From contig CACXPG010000003.1 of assembly GCA_902769525.1 (NCBI GenBank), forward strand, positions 62,001-126,000: a DNA stretch of 64,000 nt, written 5' to 3'. Positions 60,880 through 64,000 of the stretch are shown piece after piece. Origin of the DNA: an uncultured Bacteroidia bacterium. Lineage in GTDB: Bacteria > Bacteroidota > Bacteroidia > Bacteroidales > UBA932. The notes under the pieces were generated by a model that was not told where the DNA came from, did not search any database, and saw only the letters and a list, made by a program, of their open reading frames with translations. Within the stretch, counting starts at the first letter, position 1. Each line of letters opens with the position of its first letter. A program made the translations under genes and the position numbers.

Positions 60880-61437
60880 TTAAATGTTCTTTTTTAGGTT
60901 GTCTATGATTGTCCTGGAATAGAGTTCCAGATTGTGTTCTATGATGCGCTTTACCATCTGCTCCAGTTCCGGAGAAGTTCCCAGGAAACGTCTCCTTGGA
61001 ATCCGGATTGTCTTTCCCTCCTTCATCAGGGCGAGGTGCTTCCAGAACTCGGCTTCCGTGGAGAGCTGCACCTGGGCTTTGCTTTTGCTCAGCGATCCGT
61101 CTTTCTTCCTCTTGAACCCTCCTGTTGCCTCGTAGTATTTGTGCCAGAAGAAGGCTTTCATCCGGGCGGTCACTTTGATTTCTCCGCCCTCATTATGGAT
61201 GGCTGCGTATGGTAGGGAGGTAAAGAAAGTAATGCTGGTATCGTCGCTCTTGCTGGTAATGCTGCGCCTTAGTGCCCCTGAGCTGATGAGTGTCCCTCTC
61301 TGGGATCTGGACGGACTCTTGCGTCTCTGCCAGGCTTCAGAGAAGAAAGCCTGTCTCTCAAAGTTCCTGTCAAACTCCGAGGCTGCTTCCACCCTGATGT
61401 CTGCGAGTATCTTCTTTATTATGTTGCGTTCGTCCAT
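60880..61437 (-). CDS. Phage virion morphogenesis protein (Mu gpG-like)
   Basis: A 185-residue protein of the tail-completion or virion-morphogenesis family. Diagnostic are LISSGALRRSI, SLPYAAIHNEGG and IPRRRFLGTSPE. It acts at the head-tail junction. Its start overlaps the last base of the upstream HTH-like gene's stop. Confidence 0.85.
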   Translation of the reverse strand: MDERNIIKKILADIRVEAASEFDRNFERQAFFSEAWQRRKSPSRSQRGTLISSGALRRSITSKSDDTSITFFTSLPYAAIHNEGGEIKVTARMKAFFWHKYYEATGGFKRKKDGSLSKSKAQVQLSTEAEFWKHLALMKEGKTIRIPRRRFLGTSPELEQMVKRIIEHNLELYSRTIIDNLKKNI

Positions 61438-61676
61438 CAGTTCTTTTGTTCAGTAAAGTCAAATAAGGTCAGCTGGTCATCCGGGATAATGTTCTGAGGC
61501 TCCATGGAAGCTCCCAGGATGTTGTAAAGGGTTCTTTCGCTGATGGCATAGACAGGATAGATGTATCTGCGCCATATCTCCCTGTTGGAGAGACCGTCCT
61601 TGGCGTGGGCATCATATATCCTGTTGATGTCTGCCACCTTCTTCTTGTAGCTCAATCCCCGTCTTTTCTTTGCCAT
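61437..61676 (-). CDS. Small helix-turn-helix-like phage protein
   Basis: A 79-residue basic protein: LSYKKKVADINRIYDAHAKD, then GLSNREIWRRYIYPVYAISERTLYNIL-type helices that look like a DNA-binding helix-turn-helix. It may be a middle regulator (Mor-like position) or a DNA-binding accessory. It lies directly upstream of the gpG-like gene. Confidence 0.6.
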   Translation of the reverse strand: MAKKRRGLSYKKKVADINRIYDAHAKDGLSNREIWRRYIYPVYAISERTLYNILGASMEPQNIIPDDQLTLFDFTEQKN

Positions 61677-61694
61677 TTTTATCCCGAAAATTCA

Positions 61695-61760
61695 TATATT
61701 TGCCTTGCTTCTTGATTTATCCGGCTGATTCCTTCGGGATGAGGCCGGTTTCTTATTTGT
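61695..61760 (+). ncRNA. Possible rightward small RNA in the early region
   Basis: A TATATTTG element at 61695-61702 is followed by a stable hairpin CCGGCT-GAT-TCC-TTCG-GGA-TGA-GGCCGG (61721-61748) with a UUCG loop and an internal G-A/A-G pair, then TTTCTTATTT. TTTG at 61669-61672 is 22 bases ahead. It is antisense to no gene and lies between two leftward early genes. Weak evidence. Confidence 0.35.
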
Positions 61761-61959
61761 GCTTCAGTTCTTTTACATTAAAGGTTATCTCAAATTCTCT
61801 GGTCTTCTCATCAACGCCCCCAAAGAGTGAGGGGAAGATGTTGTGGAGGTAGTGAATGTCCAGATCTTTCTCTCCGGACGGGGATTCACATATAAGCTCC
61901 CCGAACTTCCCCCGACTCATAGTCCTCCTCAGGACAAGCGTCACCGGATAGGATGTCAT
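61753..61959 (-). CDS. Small phage early protein
   Basis: A 68-residue protein (SYPVTLVLRRTMSRGKFGEL, FPSLFGGVDEKTREFEITFN). Its ATG overlaps the DUF3164 stop (ATGA). Function unknown. Confidence 0.6.
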   Translation of the reverse strand: MTSYPVTLVLRRTMSRGKFGELICESPSGEKDLDIHYLHNIFPSLFGGVDEKTREFEITFNVKELKHK

Positions 61960-62630
61960 GACTCTGTCATTCCAAGAGGTATCGGCTTCCAGGCGTTGGT
62001 CTTTTCGTCCTTCTCCCAGGCTCTGACAAAGGTCTTGGACGGTATCGGACAGTAAGCCTCCTCGATGATCTTCACTCCCTGGATGAACTTCTCGTCTCCG
62101 GTCTCATCGGCGATTTTGCGGAGCTGGATGATGCGCTGCGCCTTGAGTGTACCCTTGGCATCCTTTGCCAGAAGCTTCATTACCATACCCACCAAAGCCT
62201 GGCTCTTGGCATCAGTGGCCAGAGACTGGATATACTCCGTAATCATCTGGATTCCGTTCTCTGCGGTGTCCAGGTAATTGTCGTTCATATACTGGCCGAT
62301 GGTGATCTTCTTGGTTCCCTCGGAGTTGGTGAACGTGTGGGAGTAGAAGTTCATGTCCTTGCCGTGGCGCTGGTTGAACATCTCGCCTTTGATTGCCAGG
62401 ATGGCCTTGAAGTTCTCCAGCACGGAGTCCTTGGCCACCTTGATGTCGTCGCTGAGCCCCTTGAGTTCCGGAATGGCCGCAGCAATCTCATCATCCACCA
62501 TCTGGCGGTAGGTCTGACGCTGCTCCTGGGCTTTCTGTTCCGCAGCTTTCTTCTCTTTTTCGGCCTTGAAAGCTGCAAATTCGGCCTGCTCTTCTGCTGT
62601 CATTACAACAGATTTCGTCTGATTTTCCAT
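61956..62630 (-). CDS. DUF3164-family phage early protein
   Basis: A 224-residue protein from ATG 62630. The N-terminus is charged and helical, and the DUF3164 core is seen in KDMNFYSHTFTNSEGTKKIT, IGQYMNDNYLDTAENGI and YIQSLATDAKSQALVG. The family occurs in Mu-like phages near the transposase and host-nuclease inhibitor genes. Its action is unknown. Confidence 0.8.
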   Translation of the reverse strand: MENQTKSVVMTAEEQAEFAAFKAEKEKKAAEQKAQEQRQTYRQMVDDEIAAAIPELKGLSDDIKVAKDSVLENFKAILAIKGEMFNQRHGKDMNFYSHTFTNSEGTKKITIGQYMNDNYLDTAENGIQMITEYIQSLATDAKSQALVGMVMKLLAKDAKGTLKAQRIIQLRKIADETGDEKFIQGVKIIEEAYCPIPSKTFVRAWEKDEKTNAWKPIPLGMTES

Positions 62631-62634
62631 ATTC

Positions 62635-62892
62635 CTAGTTCTTTGTGATTCCGTTCTTGAGTTGTCTAAGTTCAGCCTCCGCAACCATCAGTTCTCTGCG
62701 GATCTGGTTGGTGGATTCAATGAGTTTCTGGGTTGCCTGAGACAGTTCTGCGCTCTCCTTGTTGCGCTTCTCGATGATGAGCTCTCTGCGCTTGAGGATG
62801 GCCTTGAAAGACCTTACTTCAATTTCCTTGATCCCGATCTGAGCAGCAGGAGATAGCTTGCTGGTGTCGGTGATAACGATAATGCTTGCCAT
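62635..62892 (-). CDS. Small helical phage early protein
   Basis: An 85-residue helical protein (SFKAILKRRELIIEKRNKES, AELSQATQKLIESTNQIRRE). Coiled coil is likely. It lies 4 nt upstream of the DUF3164 gene. No family recognised. Confidence 0.6.
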   Translation of the reverse strand: MASIIVITDTSKLSPAAQIGIKEIEVRSFKAILKRRELIIEKRNKESAELSQATQKLIESTNQIRRELMVAEAELRQLKNGITKN

Positions 62893-62904
62893 TGTATCAG
62901 TTTT

Positions 62905-63480
62905 TTAATTGTTGATTGATTCAGTTTTTATGTTGTTGGATTCTAAGGCCCTTTGAACAGCCTGGTTCCATTCCTTTGCAGTTGCGTCCATATAGCCCTT
63001 GCTGTCCAGGGCTGCCTCGTCTTTCTTCAGGAAGCCGAAAGTGTTGTACACCCTGCGCAAAGCCGTTACGGAAATCTTGTTGAAGCTCTTGCAGTTGGCA
63101 CTCCTGCACGCCATGGTGATGGCATAGGAGATTTTCTTGCCCTTGGAGTCAAAACGTCTTCCTGTTGCGTCCAGGTAGCTGCAGATGGCGGCTATGACAC
63201 GTCTTCTCCAGGTCTCTCCCTCGTTGGTGTAGGCCGCTCTCGTCTGCTGGCCCTTGAGCCACTCCATCATCCGGAAGTATTCCTGAGGATAATCTTCGTA
63301 GATGGTCTTCAGAGAAGTGGTCCTTCCACCGCTGAACTCGGAGATAATGCTGCACTTGAGGTCGTCAGCATAATCCTTGCTGTAGTTCTCAAGCCCCTGG
63401 AGGTACCGGTAGAACGCTCCGAAGGCTGATTTGCCGCTTCTTTTCCTGATTGTTCTGCTCTTTTCCATACTATTGTTCAT
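62905..63480 (-). CDS. Phage early protein of unknown function
   Basis: A 191-residue basic protein. ATG 63480 (NNSMEKSRTIRKR) or ATG 63468 are both possible starts; the longer open frame extends into the ATPase gene. It has FGAFYRYLQGLENYSKDY and SVTALRRVYNTFGFLKKDE, and helical character throughout. The position after the ATPase gene is that of Mu gp16/GemA-type genes, but I see no clear match. Confidence 0.6.
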   Translation of the reverse strand: MNNSMEKSRTIRKRSGKSAFGAFYRYLQGLENYSKDYADDLKCSIISEFSGGRTTSLKTIYEDYPQEYFRMMEWLKGQQTRAAYTNEGETWRRRVIAAICSYLDATGRRFDSKGKKISYAITMACRSANCKSFNKISVTALRRVYNTFGFLKKDEAALDSKGYMDATAKEWNQAVQRALESNNIKTESINN

Positions 63481-64000
63481 TTTCACCCCAATACCTTCTG
63501 GCACCCTCATCCCAGACTGTGATGTAGTTCTGTCCTTGATAATCAGCCTTGAAACGGCTGTTGACGTATGCCCTGTAGCCTTCCACTCGGATCTTGACCA
63601 TAGCGTCATACCTGACACGGTTGGCTAGACGGCCTTCAGGAAGCCTGCCTTCCGCCTGGCTGATCCAGATCCAGAGGATATCGTTGAACTTCCGCTTGAT
63701 TTCTTTGTATTGAGCATAGTTGATTCCGCTGTACTGGATGCTGTCCATGATCACAATCTTGGGGTGCTTCTTGGCGGAGAGCCTCTGGACAAGGTCTTCT
63801 ATGTTCTCGCAGTCCAGAAGGTTGAACCTCCTTGCCACAGAAGACATGTCTGTCCTCTCGATGGCAACCTGGATACTGCGTCCTATGCCTTCCTCCATGC
63901 TGTTGTAAAGCACCTTGCCGAACCGGCACAGGTACTTGGCCAGCTGCATGGCAAAGGCTGTCTTGCCGTTGAAACTCTGACCCCAAATGATCCAGCTGCC
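63470..64000 (-). CDS. RecA/DnaB-type P-loop ATPase, 5' end beyond the window
   Basis: A frame that enters from the right edge. Walker A is GQSFNGKTAF close to the edge, followed by VLYNSMEEGIGRSIQ, a Walker B strand KIVIMDSIQYSG and ILWIWISQAEG. This is the style of RecA/RadA/DnaB-like (AAA_25-type) ATPases rather than classic MuB. Position among the early genes suggests a role in transposition target choice or replication. An internal ATG at 63949 is not the true start. Confidence 0.75.
   Translation of the reverse strand, partial: GSWIIWGQSFNGKTAFAMQLAKYLCRFGKVLYNSMEEGIGRSIQVAIERTDMSSVARRFNLLDCENIEDLVQRLSAKKHPKIVIMDSIQYSGINYAQYKEIKRKFNDILWIWISQAEGRLPEGRLANRVRYDAMVKIRVEGYRAYVNSRFKADYQGQNYITVWDEGARRYWGENEQ

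Larger units (their letters stand above)
34538..64000. mobile_element. Mu-like transposable prophage, incomplete at the right edge
   Basis: From about 34540 onward genes are phage-type: tail fibres, tape measure, chaperones, tail tube, lysis genes, capsid, protease, terminase, DUF935 portal, gp36-like, MuF-like and gpG-like proteins, DUF3164. The transposase gene is not in the window and probably lies to the right, with the other end. The exact left boundary cannot be set, since the target-site duplication needs the other end. Anything between 34530 and 34552 is possible. Confidence 0.85.

Noticed and set aside
34540-64000. Diversity-generating retroelement as in Hankyphage
   Set aside because: No reverse transcriptase gene and no template/variable repeat pair were seen near the fibre genes.
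1-64000. CRISPR arrays, rRNA genes and insertion sequences
   Set aside because: No regularly spaced repeats, rRNA sequence or transposase-flanked inverted repeats were noticed by eye.

Overview
The window looks like a Bacteroidota chromosome, most likely order Bacteroidales. The evidence is repeated TAnnTTTG -7 promoter elements with TTTG/TTG about 19 bases upstream, very weak Shine-Dalgarno signals, a SusC/TonB-type outer-membrane barrel with an N-terminal carboxypeptidase-like domain, many short secreted proteins ending in AQ at the signal-peptide cut, and a phage with Bacteroides-type gene content. I cannot name a genus or species.

Host part (1 to about 34540). A WYL-domain regulator opens the window (158-1054). 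A palindrome in its promoter recurs with identical geometry in front of a small-protein operon at 6312-7250. Between them lie a DNA-repair methyltransferase with a histone-like tail, redox proteins and a PreA-type dihydropyrimidine dehydrogenase. Then come a secreted repeat protein, an AAA ATPase behind an array of TTACGA half-sites, a tyrosine phosphatase, and an AT-rich cassette (10362-15200) of uncharacterised membrane and lipoprotein genes ending in an LHH/HNH-type nuclease. Next are a Ser/Thr kinase with neighbouring envelope proteins, ybaK, a YeiH-type transporter and trpS. They are followed by a housekeeping run: thioredoxin-like protein, ABC ATPase, queD, polA, ECF sigma factor, rsmG, rpmH, PASTA protein, RluD-type pseudouridine synthase. 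The host part ends in an outer-membrane receptor gene whose 5' end is missing where the prophage begins.

Prophage part (about 34540 to beyond 64000). This is a Mu-like temperate phage: DUF935 (gp29-like) portal, MuF-like head protein, gp36-like and gpG-like proteins and DUF3164. The layout is unusual. Tail, lysis, capsid and protease genes run leftward (50683 to 34615). Terminase, portal and head-morphogenesis genes run rightward (50829 to 56487). Early or middle genes run leftward from the right edge, where a RecA-like ATPase continues off the window. Two likely programmed -1 frameshifts are visible, one in the tail-assembly chaperone and one at the portal/MuF junction.

The most interesting part is 56480-58020. 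The MuF protein ends in a toxin-like C-terminal domain. Right beside it, on the opposite strand and in AT-rich DNA, is a three-gene operon with its own promoter: a 65-residue candidate antitoxin with a hydrophobic tail, a SecB-like chaperone, and a protein with an ADP-ribosyltransferase-like motif. I read this as a prophage-borne toxin-antitoxin-chaperone module resembling CmdTAC in composition but with a different gene order. Just downstream sits a roughly 75-nt RNA unit with a consensus promoter and an intrinsic terminator.
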